Shown: piece by piece, positions 17,923 to 26,395 of the stretch | Layout of the letters: each line of letters starts with the position of its first letter | How positions within the stretch are numbered: the first letter of the stretch is position 1 | Assembly (NCBI GenBank): GCA_020881835.1 | Contig: CP052876.1 | Location: 868,001-932,000, forward strand | Reading direction: 5' to 3' | From: Kineosporiaceae bacterium SCSIO 59966 | GTDB taxonomy: Bacteria > Actinomycetota > Actinomycetes > Actinomycetales > SCSIO-59966 | DNA length: 64,000 nt | Translations under genes and position numbers: made by a program | The notes under the pieces: model-generated | Told to the model about the DNA's origin: nothing | Databases searched by the model: none | Seen by the model: the letters and a program-made list of their open reading frames with translations, nothing else

Positions 17923-18384
17923 TCACAGGCACTCGCGCACCTGGGGGAGCTGCTCGACGAGCGGTCCCAGCTCGACGAGCACGGCCTCGGAGCCGGAGGT
18001 GTCCTCCGGCGGGAACGACACCTCCACGGCGGGCACGCGGCCGTAGGTCGTGAACACCGGGCGCTCACCGGAGTCGTCGAGCACCCAGTCCACGCCGTCC
18101 ACGCGCACGCACGCGTCGGTCGTGGGCCCGGGGGTGGGTACGCCGCAGCGCAGCAGCACCGGTGGGTCGCCCCAGGCCGCGGTCGACTGCGCGGTGGTGT
18201 CCCGGCGGGGGCGGTCGGCGAGCTCGTCCAGGCTTCCGGAGCGCAGTGACACCATGACCTCGGCGCACAGCGGGTCGGCGGCCTCGGGAGCCGCCTCCAC
18301 CGGGACCGCCGAGGCACAGCCCGTCAGCGTCACGAGCGTCGCGAGCGCCCCCGCGGCGAGGGTCAGGCGTGGACGACGGTGCAC
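17923..18384 (-). CDS. DUF3515-family lipoprotein
   Basis: A 153-residue predicted lipoprotein: Arg-rich start, hydrophobic core, then lipobox LTGC with Cys near residue 23. The mature part has several Cys (PLCAEV, LLRCGVP, DACVRVDGV, RECL), suggesting disulphides outside the membrane. This family is conserved in actinobacteria near ddl and thiL; function unknown, a cell-envelope role is plausible. Its GTG start lies inside the 3' end of the preceding Lrp-domain gene (22-base overlap), so the two are likely coupled. Confidence 0.85.
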   Translation of the reverse strand: MHRRPRLTLAAGALATLVTLTGCASAVPVEAAPEAADPLCAEVMVSLRSGSLDELADRPRRDTTAQSTAAWGDPPVLLRCGVPTPGPTTDACVRVDGVDWVLDDSGERPVFTTYGRVPAVEVSFPPEDTSGSEAVLVELGPLVEQLPQVRECL

Positions 18385-18596
18385 GTGACGGTGCGGGTGA
18401 TGCCCTTGACGCCCTGGATCTTCGACATCACGAGCGGCCCGAGCTCGTCCACCGTCGCGGCCTCCACCCGCGCGATGACGTCGTACGGGCCGGTCACGTC
18501 CTCGGCCAGCACCACGCCGGGCAGTCCCGCGATCTCCGCGGCCACCTCGGCGGCCTTGCCCACCTCGGTCTGGACCAGAACGTAGGCCTGAACCAC
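18363..18596 (-). CDS. Stand-alone Lrp/AsnC ligand-binding (RAM) domain protein
   Basis: A 77-residue protein made of only the RAM (regulation of amino-acid metabolism) alpha-beta sandwich: starts MVQAYVLVQTEVGKAAEV, then PGVVLAEDVTGPYDVIARV and ITRTVTCTVVH. There is no helix-turn-helix, so it probably acts as an amino-acid-sensing oligomer or partner rather than a DNA binder. Two GTG codons are adjacent (18599 and 18596); the second gives the family-standard start. Divergent from thiL. Confidence 0.88.
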   Translation of the reverse strand: MVQAYVLVQTEVGKAAEVAAEIAGLPGVVLAEDVTGPYDVIARVEAATVDELGPLVMSKIQGVKGITRTVTCTVVHA

Positions 18597-18693
18597 CACG
18601 GCGTCCTCCTCGGTCGTGCTCGTCTCGTCACCGGGTCCGGTGCGGTCGCACGCTACCGTGTCCGCTGCGCTGACCGGCAGGACGGAGGCCCAC

Positions 18694-19704
18694 GTGCAGG
18701 ACGGCCCGCGCCTGGACGACCTCGGCGAGGCGGGCGTGCTCAGCCGGATCGTGGCGCTGCTGCCCGCCGGGGAGAGCACCCTGCTCGGACCGGGCGACGA
18801 CGCGGCGGTCGTCGCTGCGCCCGACGGCCGGGTCGTCGTCAGCACCGACGTGCTGGTCGAGGGGGAGGACTTCCGCCGGGACTGGTCCACCGGCGCCGAC
18901 GTCGGGTGGAAGGCCGCGGCGCAGAACCTCGCCGACGTCGCGGCGATGGGAGCCGTGCCGACGGCCCTCGTCGTCGGACTCGCCGCTCCGGGCCGCCTGC
19001 CGGTCGCCTGGGCCGAGGACCTCGCCCGGGGGCTCGCCGCCGCGTGCGGCCCGCACGGCGTCGGCGTCGTCGGCGGGGACCTGTCCGCGGCGGCGCAGGT
19101 GGTCGTCTCGGTGACCGTGCTCGGAGACCTGGAGGGTCGCTCGCCCGTCCGCCGGGACGGCGCCCGGCCGGGGGACGTCGTCGCCGTGGCCGGGACCCTG
19201 GGCCGGTCCGCCGCCGGTCTCGCCCTGCTCCGCTCCGGGCGCCCGGGGGACGGCGCTGACCTCGTGGCCACGCACCTGCGACCGCGGCCTCCGCTGGCCG
19301 CCGGTCCGGCGGCCGCGCTGGCCGGGGCCACCGCGATGATCGACGTCTCCGACGGTCTCCTGCTGGACCTGTCCCGGGTCGCCGCGGCGTCCGGGGTCGG
19401 GGTGGACCTGGACCGCAGCGACCTGGCCGTCCACGTCGACCCCCTGGTGGGACCGCTGGCCCGGCTCGCGGACGACGGTGCGGACGGCGGGACCCAGCGG
19501 GGGAGGTCCGAGGCGTTGCGGGCGGTGCTCACCGGGGGCGAGGACCACGCGCTGGCCGCCTGCTTCCCGTCGGGGACGGCGCTGCCACCGGGTTTCGACG
19601 TCGTCGGCCGGGTCGTTGCGGCGTCCCCGCCCGGGTCGGTGCTCCTCGACGGCGCGCCGCCCCCCGACGGTGCTGCCGGCTGGGACCACTTCACCCCGCG
19701 GTGA
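18694..19704 (+). CDS. thiL: Thiamine-monophosphate kinase
   Basis: Phosphorylates thiamine phosphate to the active diphosphate. 336 residues in the PurM/ThiL fold: LLGPGDDAAVV (Mg/ATP-binding Asp cluster), VSTDVLVEGEDFR, GWKAAAQNLADVAAMGA, VGVVGGDLS, MIDVSDGLLLDLSR and LTGGEDHALAA. The frame is open further upstream, but GTG at 18694 has GGAGG about seven bases before it and gives the family N-terminus. It is the last gene before the repeat-filled gap. Confidence 0.96.
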   Translation: MQDGPRLDDLGEAGVLSRIVALLPAGESTLLGPGDDAAVVAAPDGRVVVSTDVLVEGEDFRRDWSTGADVGWKAAAQNLADVAAMGAVPTALVVGLAAPGRLPVAWAEDLARGLAAACGPHGVGVVGGDLSAAAQVVVSVTVLGDLEGRSPVRRDGARPGDVVAVAGTLGRSAAGLALLRSGRPGDGADLVATHLRPRPPLAAGPAAALAGATAMIDVSDGLLLDLSRVAAASGVGVDLDRSDLAVHVDPLVGPLARLADDGADGGTQRGRSEALRAVLTGGEDHALAACFPSGTALPPGFDVVGRVVAASPPGSVLLDGAPPPDGAAGWDHFTPR

Positions 19705-19723
19705 TCAGCCGAACACCCCCTCG

Positions 19724-19820
19724 GTGATCATGCAATCCCGCCACCCTGCACAACCCCCTCGTGATCATGCAATCCCGCCACCCCGCACAACCCCGTCGTG
19801 ATCATGCAATCCCGCCACCC
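19724..19820 (+). repeat. Left triplet of box A repeats
   Basis: Three copies of GTGATCATGCAATCCCGCC (each extending to CCACCC) start at 19724, 19761 and 19798, an exact 37-base period. The linkers (TGCACAACCCCCTC and CGCACAACCCCGTC) are also alike. Confidence 0.95.
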
Positions 19821-19829
19821 ACCGGCTCG

Positions 19830-19888
19830 CAGAATGCTGGGTTGGTGGCGCGACACGCCGGTCGAGCCGTGCTGAGCGCAGCATTCTG
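19830..19888 (+). repeat. Left box B inverted repeat
   Basis: CAGAATGCTG (19830-19839) and CAGCATTCTG (19879-19888) are perfectly complementary, separated by 39 bases that include CGACACGCCGG. Confidence 0.9.
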
Positions 19889-20080
19889 TGGTGGAGGCGC
19901 GCGACGCGGCATGGGCTGACACGGCAACCAGGACCAGCCTTCGCCCCTCGAGGTGGCCGCCAGCGGCCATGGGGCGTTCATGCAGGCCCTTCGGCCGCGG
20001 GGCGACACGTCGAGTGGCGCACCTCGCGGCGATGAAGGTAGGCCCCAGCTGCCCACCGCCCGACGACCGGGGGTCGGCTA

Positions 20081-20139
20081 CACGATGCTGGATTCGTCCC
20101 CGCTGTGCCGGCGTGTCGGGCCTACAACCCAGCACTCTG
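20081..20139 (-). repeat. Right box B inverted repeat
   Basis: Reverse-strand copy: CAGAGTGCTG (complement of 20130-20139) with a degenerate partner at 20081-20090, again 39 bases apart, with CGACACGCCGG conserved in the spacer. Confidence 0.85.
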
Positions 20140-20157
20140 CCGGCGGCGGGAGGGGCT

Positions 20158-20255
20158 GGGGTGGCGGGACTGCATGATCACGACGGGGGCGTGCGGGGTG
20201 GCGGGATTGCATGATCACGACGGGGTCGTGCGGGGTGGCGGGATTGCATGATCAC
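20158..20255 (-). repeat. Right triplet of box A repeats, inverted
   Basis: Three reverse-strand box A copies end at 20181, 20218 and 20255, again with an exact 37-base period. The innermost copy has ACTGCA, the other two ATTGCA. Confidence 0.95.
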
Positions 20256-20307
20256 GACGGGGGTGGCGGGTGGGCGAGGCCCGGTCAGGGTGACGAGGGG
20301 GAGCGGG

Positions 20308-20493
20308 TCAGCGGGTGACCTTGCCGGCCTTGAGGCACGAGGTGCACACGTTGAGCCGCTTCGGGGTGGACCCGACCATCGCGCGGACCCGCTGGATGTT
20401 CGGGTTCCAGCGCCGCTTCGTGCGACGGTGCGAGTGCGAGATGTTGTGACCGAAGCCCGGCCCCTTGCCGCAGACGTCGCAGTTGGCAGCCAC
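20308..20493 (-). CDS. rpmB: 50S ribosomal protein L28 (Cys-containing form)
   Basis: A 61-residue ribosomal protein: MAANCDVCGKGPGFGHNISH at the start and LNVCTSCLKAGKV near the end. The two CxxC pairs are the zinc-binding (C+) version, usually paired with a Cys-less paralogue used under zinc limitation. GTG at 20493 follows AGGAGAG on the reverse strand. A promoter and a leader of about 100 bases lie upstream, including the hairpin GTCCGCC/GGCGGAC (20554-20568). Confidence 0.97.
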   Translation of the reverse strand: MAANCDVCGKGPGFGHNISHSHRRTKRRWNPNIQRVRAMVGSTPKRLNVCTSCLKAGKVTR

Positions 20494-20603
20494 GGGTTCT
20501 CTCCTGACAGGTCTTGGTGCCACCGGCGGTGGTGGCGTCGTGCACGGATGTGTGTCCGCCCGGCGGACGCGCGGACGTACCCGGGTGGCCGGGCAACCCC
20601 GCA

Positions 20604-20633
20604 AGGGTAGCCGAGCGTCGTCCGCTGTCCCAA
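20604..20633 (-). promoter_or_regulatory. Predicted rpmB promoter
   Basis: Reverse strand: -35 TTGGGA (20628-20633), 18-base spacer, -10 TACCCT (20604-20609), giving a leader of about 100 bases before the rpmB start. Confidence 0.5.
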
Positions 20634-20712
20634 ACCCGCTGGCCCGAACCGACCAGGTCGCGGCGGCCGACCTGCTCGTTATCCTGCCCCGGACTGCAGG
20701 AGGGAGACCCGC

Positions 20713-22371
20713 GTGACGGCACCGCTGGCGGTACTCGACGCCGCTGCCGCCCGGCGGTGGGCCTCCGCCGCCGCCGGCGCACTCGAGGCGATGCGGGCGC
20801 AGATCGACACCCTCAACGTCTACCCCGTCCCGGACGGCGACACCGGCACCAACCTGCACCTCACCGTCGTCCAGGGTCTCGCCGAGGTGCAGGCCCTGCC
20901 GGACGGCGCCTCGCTCGGCGAGGTCAGCGCGGCGTACGCCCGAGGATGCCTGCTCGGGGCGCGCGGCAACTCGGGGATCATCGTCGCCCAGCTCCTGCAC
21001 GGCTGGGCGGAGGAGCTCGCCGGCCATGACGAGGCAGGCCCGGACGTCGTCCGCCGGGCTCTGCGCCGGGCGGACGCCGAGGCGTGGGTCGCCGTGGCGG
21101 ACCCGGTGGAGGGCACGATCCTGTCGGTGACGAGGGCGGCCGCGGACGCCGCCGCCGGCAGCGCCGGGACCCTGGACGAGCTCGTGACCGAGGTCGTCGA
21201 CGCCGCGCGGGCGGCGCTCGCCCGGACTCCTGAGCAGCTGCCGGTCCTCGCCGCCGCCGGTGTGGTCGACGCCGGCGGTGCCGGGCTGCTCGTCCTGCTC
21301 GAGGCCCTGCAGGACGTCGTCGCGGGCCGCCCTGGACGCCCTGGCGAGCTACCGGCCGCGGTCGTGCCGGCGGGCTCGGCGGCCTCGCAGGCGGCCCAGG
21401 GGTGTGCCCGCGCCCGGGACGACGACGATGACGATGACGACGACTCCTTCGGCTCCGAGGTCATGTACCTCCTGGAGGCCGACGACGCGGCCATCCCGGC
21501 TCTGCGCGAACGGCTGCGCTCCCTCGGCGACTCCCTCGTCGTCGTCGGTGGCCACGGCCTGTGGAACGTGCACGTGCACACCGACGACCCGGGGGCCGCG
21601 GTCGAGGTCGGTATCGACGCCGGGCGTCCCCGGCAGGTCCGGATCACCCACCTCGCCGAGCAGGTGCGCCGGACCGCCGGCGTGGCGGCGCGTTCCCCGG
21701 CCCGGCCCAGGGCGCTCACGGTGGTGGCCTTCGCCGCCGGTCCGGGCCTGGCGGGTGCCTTCGAGCAGGCCGGGGCCCTCGCCGTCCGGCCCGCCGCCGG
21801 GCACCGAGTGTCCACCGCGGAGGTCCTCGAGGCCGTCCGCGCGGCCGGCGCCCGCACGGTCGTCGTCCTGCCCAACGACCCGGACACCCTCGCCGTGGCG
21901 CAGGCGGCCGCCGAGCAGGCCCGGGCGCAGGGGGTGCAGGCGGTCGTCCTGCCGACCCGCACCCAGGTGCAGGGCCTGGCCGCGGTCGCCGTGCACGACC
22001 CGGGTCGCGATCCCGAGGAGGACGTCCTGGCGATGTCGGCCGCCGCCGCCGGGACCCGGCACGGTGCCGTGACCGTGGCCGCCCGGGAGGCGATCACCTC
22101 GGCAGGCCGGTGCCGGCCCGGGGACGTGCTCGGCGTTGTGGACGGCGACTTCGCGCTGATCGGCGAGGACCTGGTGGCCGTCGCCGTCGACGTCCTGCGC
22201 CGGCTGCTGTCCGGGGGTGGCGAGCTCGTCACCCTGGTCACCGGTGACGGTGCGCCGGACGACCTCGTGCCCGCCGTCCGGGGCGCCATCTGCGCGGACC
22301 GCCCGGACGTCGAGGTGCAGGTCGTCGACGGCGGCCAGCAGCGCTACCCGCTGCTCGTCGGCGTCGAGTGA
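20713..22371 (+). CDS. DAK2-domain (DhaL-like) protein, FakA/YloV-type fatty acid kinase subunit family
   Basis: A 552-residue two-part protein. The N-terminal DAK2/DhaL domain has PVPDGDTGTN at 38-47, the Asp cluster that binds Mg-ADP, plus GARGNSGII. An acidic hinge of about nine Asp near 236-244 joins it to a C-terminal part with NVHVHTDDPG and further alpha/beta segments. In Firmicutes FakA phosphorylates fatty acids held by FakB; no FakB is seen here, so the substrate is open. GTG at 20713 follows GGAGGGAG. Its place before recG is usual in actinobacteria. Confidence 0.88.
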   Translation: MTAPLAVLDAAAARRWASAAAGALEAMRAQIDTLNVYPVPDGDTGTNLHLTVVQGLAEVQALPDGASLGEVSAAYARGCLLGARGNSGIIVAQLLHGWAEELAGHDEAGPDVVRRALRRADAEAWVAVADPVEGTILSVTRAAADAAAGSAGTLDELVTEVVDAARAALARTPEQLPVLAAAGVVDAGGAGLLVLLEALQDVVAGRPGRPGELPAAVVPAGSAASQAAQGCARARDDDDDDDDDSFGSEVMYLLEADDAAIPALRERLRSLGDSLVVVGGHGLWNVHVHTDDPGAAVEVGIDAGRPRQVRITHLAEQVRRTAGVAARSPARPRALTVVAFAAGPGLAGAFEQAGALAVRPAAGHRVSTAEVLEAVRAAGARTVVVLPNDPDTLAVAQAAAEQARAQGVQAVVLPTRTQVQGLAAVAVHDPGRDPEEDVLAMSAAAAGTRHGAVTVAAREAITSAGRCRPGDVLGVVDGDFALIGEDLVAVAVDVLRRLLSGGGELVTLVTGDGAPDDLVPAVRGAICADRPDVEVQVVDGGQQRYPLLVGVE

Positions 22372-22434
22372 ACCGGCGCCGGCAGGCCGCGGGTGCGCCG
22401 CTCCGTCGTGGGTGCCGGGTGACAGGCTGAGCGC

Positions 22435-24645
22435 ATGTCGCGGATGGAGGAGTCCCTCACCCGGGTGCTCGGGCCGCGGACCGCGAAGGCGATGGAGTCG
22501 GCGCTCGGGCTGCGCACCGTCGGTGACCTGCTGCGGCACTACCCGCGTCGGTACGCCCACCGCGGCGAGCTCACCGACCTGGGGTCGCTGGTGGAGGGGG
22601 AGCACGTCACCGTGGTCGCCGAGGTCGTCTCCGTCACCACCCGTCGGATGCGCAACCGACCGGGCTGGCTCGGCGAGGCCGTCGTCACCGACGGCCGAGG
22701 CCGCGTCCGGCTCACGTTCTTCTACCGGCACGAGTACATGGCCGACCTGCTCACCGCGAAGCTGCGGCCTGGGACGACCGCCCTGTTCTCCGGCAAGGTC
22801 GAGTCCTACCGGGATCAGCTGCAGCTGACCCACCCGGACTTCGAGCCGCTGCCCGGCGCGCTCGCCGAGGACGAGGCGCAGGCCCTCGCCGGGCAGCCGC
22901 TGCCGATCTACCCGGCCTCGGCACGCCTGCAGACCTGGAGCATCGAGCGCTCCGTGCACGTCGTGCTCGACACCCTGGAGCCGCACGACGTCCCGGACCC
23001 GCTGCCGGTGGCGCTGCGCGAGCGGGACCAGCTGCCGTCCCTGCTCGACGCGTTCCACCTGGTCCACCGGCCCACCGACCTCGATCAGGTCGAACGAGGG
23101 GAGCGCCGGCTGCGCTACGAGGAGGCGTTCCTGCTGCAGACGGCCCTGGCCCGGCGCCGGGCCGCCGCCGCCGTCCTGCCCGCCTCGGCGTACCCGCCGC
23201 GCGACGACGGGCTGCTCGCGGCCTTCGACGCCCGGCTGCCCTTCACCCTGACCGCCGGCCAGCGCCGGGTGGGCGACACGATCGCTGCCGAGCTCTCCCG
23301 CCCGCACCCGATGCACCGGCTGCTGCAGGGCGAGGTCGGCTCCGGCAAGACCCTCGTCGCACTACGCGCCATGCTGCAGGTCGTCGACGGCGGCGCGCAG
23401 GCCGCCCTGCTCGCCCCGACCGAGGTGCTCGCCGTGCAGCACCAGCGGTCGATCACCGCGATGCTCGGCGACCTGGCCGCCGGCGGGATGCTCGGCGGTC
23501 ACGACCGCGCCACCCGGGTCGCCCTGCTCACCGGCGCCATGCCGGCCGCTGCTCGGCGGGCCGCCCTGCTCGACATCGCCGGCGGCGCCGCCGGGATCGT
23601 CGTCGGCACCCACGCGCTCCTGCAGGAGCACGTCGAGTTCGCCGACCTCGGGCTCGTCGTCGTCGACGAGCAGCACCGGTTCGGGGTGGAGCAGCGGGAC
23701 GCCCTGCGCGCCAAGGCCGGCGCGCCGCCGCACGTGCTCGTGATGACCGCGACGCCGATCCCCCGCACGGTGGCGATGACCGTCTTCGGCGACCTGGAGC
23801 TCTCGACGCTGACCGAGCTGCCGGCGGGCCGGCAGCCGATTCGCACGCACGTCGTCCAGGACGCCAACGAGCGGTGGGTGCGGCGGGTCTGGCAGCGGGT
23901 GCGCGAAGAGGTGGACGCCGGTCACCAGGCGTACGTGGTCTGCCCCCGGATCGGGGGCGAGGACGCCCCGGACGACGCACCGCCCCCAGAGGAGGACGAC
24001 GCCGGCCCGGGTACCGGTGCCCCGGCCCGTCGCCCCGGGGTCGCCGCCCTCGACGTCGTCACCGCCCTGCGCGCCCACCCGGACCTGGCCGGGCTGCGGA
24101 TCGAGGTGCTGCACGGCCGGCTCGGCGCGGAGGAGAAGGACGCCGTCATGGCGGCGTTCGCTGCCGGCGACGTCGACGTGCTCGTCGCGACCACGGTCGT
24201 CGAGGTAGGCGTCGACGTCCCGAACGCCACGACCATGGTCGTGCTGGACGCCGACCGGTTCGGCGTCTCCCAGCTGCACCAGCTGCGTGGCCGGGTGGGT
24301 CGGGGCAGCGCCCCCGGCCTGTGCCTGCTCGTCACCGGCCCTGCGCCGGCCGCGACCCTCGCACGCGTCGACGCCGTGGCCGGCACCACCGACGGCTTCC
24401 GGCTCAGCGAGATCGACCTCGAGCAGCGCCGTGAGGGTGACGTGCTCGGGGCCGCGCAGTCCGGTGGCCGCTCGTCCCTGCGGAAGCTCCGGCTGCGCCG
24501 CGACGAGGGGGTCATCGCCCAGGCCCGCCGGGACGCCGCCGAGATCGTCGCCGCCGACCCCGAGCTCACCGGCTACCCCGAGCTCGCGGCCGCCCTGGCG
24601 ACCGTCCTCGGCGAGGACCGGCAGGCGTTCCTGGAGCGTGGATGA
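22435..24645 (+). CDS. recG: ATP-dependent DNA helicase RecG
   Basis: Branch-migrating helicase that regresses stalled forks and resolves R-loops and junctions. 736 residues: N-terminal wedge/OB domain (about 50-150), Walker A GEVGSGKT near 300, DEQH box in VVDEQHRFGVEQRD near 411, TATPIPRT, and the C-terminal QLHQLRGRVGRG and TDGFRLSEIDLEQRREGDVLG blocks diagnostic of RecG. ATG at 22435 is six bases after CAGGCT (22423-22428), a leaderless arrangement. It overlaps rsmD by ATGA. Confidence 0.98.
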   Translation: MSRMEESLTRVLGPRTAKAMESALGLRTVGDLLRHYPRRYAHRGELTDLGSLVEGEHVTVVAEVVSVTTRRMRNRPGWLGEAVVTDGRGRVRLTFFYRHEYMADLLTAKLRPGTTALFSGKVESYRDQLQLTHPDFEPLPGALAEDEAQALAGQPLPIYPASARLQTWSIERSVHVVLDTLEPHDVPDPLPVALRERDQLPSLLDAFHLVHRPTDLDQVERGERRLRYEEAFLLQTALARRRAAAAVLPASAYPPRDDGLLAAFDARLPFTLTAGQRRVGDTIAAELSRPHPMHRLLQGEVGSGKTLVALRAMLQVVDGGAQAALLAPTEVLAVQHQRSITAMLGDLAAGGMLGGHDRATRVALLTGAMPAAARRAALLDIAGGAAGIVVGTHALLQEHVEFADLGLVVVDEQHRFGVEQRDALRAKAGAPPHVLVMTATPIPRTVAMTVFGDLELSTLTELPAGRQPIRTHVVQDANERWVRRVWQRVREEVDAGHQAYVVCPRIGGEDAPDDAPPPEEDDAGPGTGAPARRPGVAALDVVTALRAHPDLAGLRIEVLHGRLGAEEKDAVMAAFAAGDVDVLVATTVVEVGVDVPNATTMVVLDADRFGVSQLHQLRGRVGRGSAPGLCLLVTGPAPAATLARVDAVAGTTDGFRLSEIDLEQRREGDVLGAAQSGGRSSLRKLRLRRDEGVIAQARRDAAEIVAADPELTGYPELAAALATVLGEDRQAFLERG

Positions 24646-25211
24646 CCCGGATCGTCGCCGGACGCGCCCGGGGACGGCGGCTCGCCGTGCCCCGCGGCGC
24701 TGCGACCCGCCCGACCGCCGACCGGGTCCGGGAGGCCCTGTTCTCGCGACTGCAGCACGAGGACGTCCTCGAAGGCGCACGGGTGCTGGACCTGTACGCC
24801 GGCTCCGGTGCCCTCGGCCTGGAGGCCGCCAGCCGCGGGGCCGCCCACGTCGTCCTCGTCGACTCCGCGGCGGCGGCGTCGGCGGCCTGCCGCCGCAACG
24901 TGGCGGCGCTGGGCCTGGAGGGCGTGTCGGTGCGGGCCCAGGCGGTCTCCACGTTCCTGGCCGGCGACGTCGACGCGCCTTACGACCTCGTCCTGCTCGA
25001 CCCCCCCTACGACCTGCCCGAGACCACGTTGGCGACCGTGCTCGACGCGCTCGTCACGGGTGAGTGGCTGGCGGCCGGCGCCGTCGTCGTCGTCGAGCGC
25101 AGCGCCCGCAGTCCCGAGCCGCCGTGGCCTGCCGGGCTGGCCCGCTACGCCGAGCGCCGCTACGGCGAGACCCGGTTGTGGTTCGCCGAGCCGGCCGCCG
25201 CGGCGCGGTAG
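24642..25211 (+). CDS. rsmD: 16S rRNA (guanine(966)-N2)-methyltransferase
   Basis: SAM-dependent methylation of G966 in 16S rRNA. 189 residues: N-terminal RIVAGRARGRRLAVP and TRPTADRVREALFS, SAM-binding DLYAGSGALGLEAASRG and the DPPY catalytic motif (LLDPPYDLP). It is coupled to recG by an ATGA overlap, and coaD starts about ten bases after its stop, the usual rsmD-coaD pair. Confidence 0.96.
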   Translation: MTRIVAGRARGRRLAVPRGAATRPTADRVREALFSRLQHEDVLEGARVLDLYAGSGALGLEAASRGAAHVVLVDSAAAASAACRRNVAALGLEGVSVRAQAVSTFLAGDVDAPYDLVLLDPPYDLPETTLATVLDALVTGEWLAAGAVVVVERSARSPEPPWPAGLARYAERRYGETRLWFAEPAAAAR

Positions 25212-25221
25212 CGTGACGGCC

Positions 25222-25698
25222 GTGACCCGCTGCGTGTGCCCCGGCTCCTACGACCCGGTCACCGCCGGTCATGTCGACATCGTCCGGCGTGCCGCTCGGC
25301 TCTTCGACGAGGTCGTCGTCGCCGTGCTCGCCAACCCTGCCAAGCAGGGGATGTTCGCGGTGCCCGAGCGGGTCGAGATGCTCACCGAGGCGCTCGAGGG
25401 GGTCGACGGCGTCCGGGTCGAGGCCGTCGAGGGGGGCCTGCTCGTGGACTACTGCCGACGGGTCGGAGCCGCGGCGGTCGTCAAGGGGCTGCGGGGCGGC
25501 ACCGACTTCGCCTACGAGCTGCCGATGGCGCTGATGAACCGGCACCTCACCGGCCTGGAGACGGTGTTCCTGCCGGGGGACCCCCGGTTCGAGCACGTCT
25601 CCTCCAGCCTCGTCAAGGAGGTCGCCGGGCACGGGGGTGACGTCAGCGAGCTGGTCCCCCCTGGAGTGTGGGCCCGGCTCGTCGCCCGACGCGGCTGA
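25222..25698 (+). CDS. coaD: Phosphopantetheine adenylyltransferase
   Basis: Fourth step of coenzyme A synthesis. 158 residues from the chosen start: CPGSYDPVTAGHVDIV with the TxGH nucleotidyltransferase motif, VVKGLRGGTDFAYELPMALMNR, and the C-terminal SSSLVKEVA (family S-S-S-x-x-K/R-E). An in-frame GTG nine bases upstream (25213) is possible; the later GTG gives the standard MTRCVCPGS N-terminus. Confidence 0.97.
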   Translation: MTRCVCPGSYDPVTAGHVDIVRRAARLFDEVVVAVLANPAKQGMFAVPERVEMLTEALEGVDGVRVEAVEGGLLVDYCRRVGAAAVVKGLRGGTDFAYELPMALMNRHLTGLETVFLPGDPRFEHVSSSLVKEVAGHGGDVSELVPPGVWARLVARRG

Positions 25699-25703
25699 CC
25701 GCG

Positions 25704-25733
25704 TTTTGGGGCCGTCCCGCACGCTGGGATACT
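25704..25733 (+). promoter_or_regulatory. Predicted DUF177-rpmF promoter
   Basis: -35-like TTTTGG (25704-25709), 18-base spacer and -10 GATACT (25728-25733), in the coaD-DUF177 gap. GCGTTTTGG at 25701 is identical to the sequence at the tRNA promoter (6996-7004). The leader to the DUF177 start is about 85 bases. Confidence 0.55.
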
Positions 25734-25824
25734 CTTGCCCGTCGGCCTCGTCGCTGTGCGCGTCGGGGCCGGGGTCATGTGCGCCCCCGCCGGGGCGACC
25801 GGAGCCGACACCTGTGAGGAGACC

Positions 25825-26394
25825 GTGGCCGCCCTCGACCCGAGATCGCCGTTCGTGCTCGACACCGTCGAGCTCGGTCGCCGTCCGGGGTCGATGCGCA
25901 CGGTCCGTCGCACGGTGCCGGCGCCGGCGGACCTCGGGACCGACGTGATCGGCGTCCCCCAGGGCAGCGACCTCGAGCTGGACCTGCGGCTCGAGGCCGT
26001 CATGGAGGGTGTCCTGGTGTCCGGCACGGCACGCGGACGCGCCGCCGGCGAGTGCGTACGCTGCCTGGACGACGTCGGCCTGGACGTCGAGGTCGACGTC
26101 CAGGAGCTCTTCGCCTACCCGGGCAAGGCACCGGACGGTGACGAGGACGACGAGGTGCGCGAGCTCGAGGGCGACCTCCTCGACATCGAGCCCACCCTCC
26201 GGGACGCGGTGGTGCCTGCGCTGCCGTTCCAGCCGGTGTGCTCCCCGGACTGCCCGGGGCTGTGCCCGCAGTGCGGTGCCCGGTACGCCGACGAGCCGGG
26301 GCACGAGCACGACGTCGTCGACCCCCGGTGGGCGGCGCTGCAGGGCCTGGCCGGTGAGCAGCCGGCCCGGACGAACGACGAGAGAGAGAAGTGA
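25825..26394 (+). CDS. DUF177 (YceD-like) protein upstream of rpmF
   Basis: A 189-residue protein of the YceD/DUF177 family, which is widely linked to rpmF and implicated in 23S rRNA/50S metabolism. Conserved core: GECVRCLDDVGLDVEVDVQELF, an acidic segment, and the C-terminal Cys cluster CSPDCPGLCPQCGARY, probably a zinc site. The frame extends upstream, but GTG at 25825 follows GAGGAG closely and gives the family N-terminus. The rpmF start overlaps it within two bases of the stop, a coupled pair. Confidence 0.9.
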   Translation: MAALDPRSPFVLDTVELGRRPGSMRTVRRTVPAPADLGTDVIGVPQGSDLELDLRLEAVMEGVLVSGTARGRAAGECVRCLDDVGLDVEVDVQELFAYPGKAPDGDEDDEVRELEGDLLDIEPTLRDAVVPALPFQPVCSPDCPGLCPQCGARYADEPGHEHDVVDPRWAALQGLAGEQPARTNDEREK

Positions 26395-26395
26395 C

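Larger units (their letters stand above)
19724..20255. repeat. Symmetric repeat element filling the thiL-rpmB gap
   Basis: A 532-base element: three 37-base direct repeats and one box B at the left end, about 190 bases of core, then box B and three 37-base repeats in inverse orientation at the right end. It occupies most of the roughly 600 gene-free bases between thiL and rpmB. I find no credible ORF or transposase inside; the short frames there cross the repeats. It looks like a non-autonomous, MITE- or REP/BIME-like element, an inference. Relatives lie at 7380-7495 and 28295-28313. Confidence 0.8.

Noticed and set aside
19724-19820. CRISPR array suggested by three regularly spaced repeats
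   Set aside because: The 37-base period is nearly all repeat: the linkers are short and similar to each other, not unique spacers, and there are no cas genes.
19728-20214. Several 70-135-residue frames on both strands in the thiL-rpmB gap
   Set aside because: They cross the repeat boxes, have no ribosome sites, no family resemblance and conflict with each other.
19724-20255. Complete insertion sequence
   Set aside because: No transposase frame and no visible target-site duplication; described as a repeat element only.
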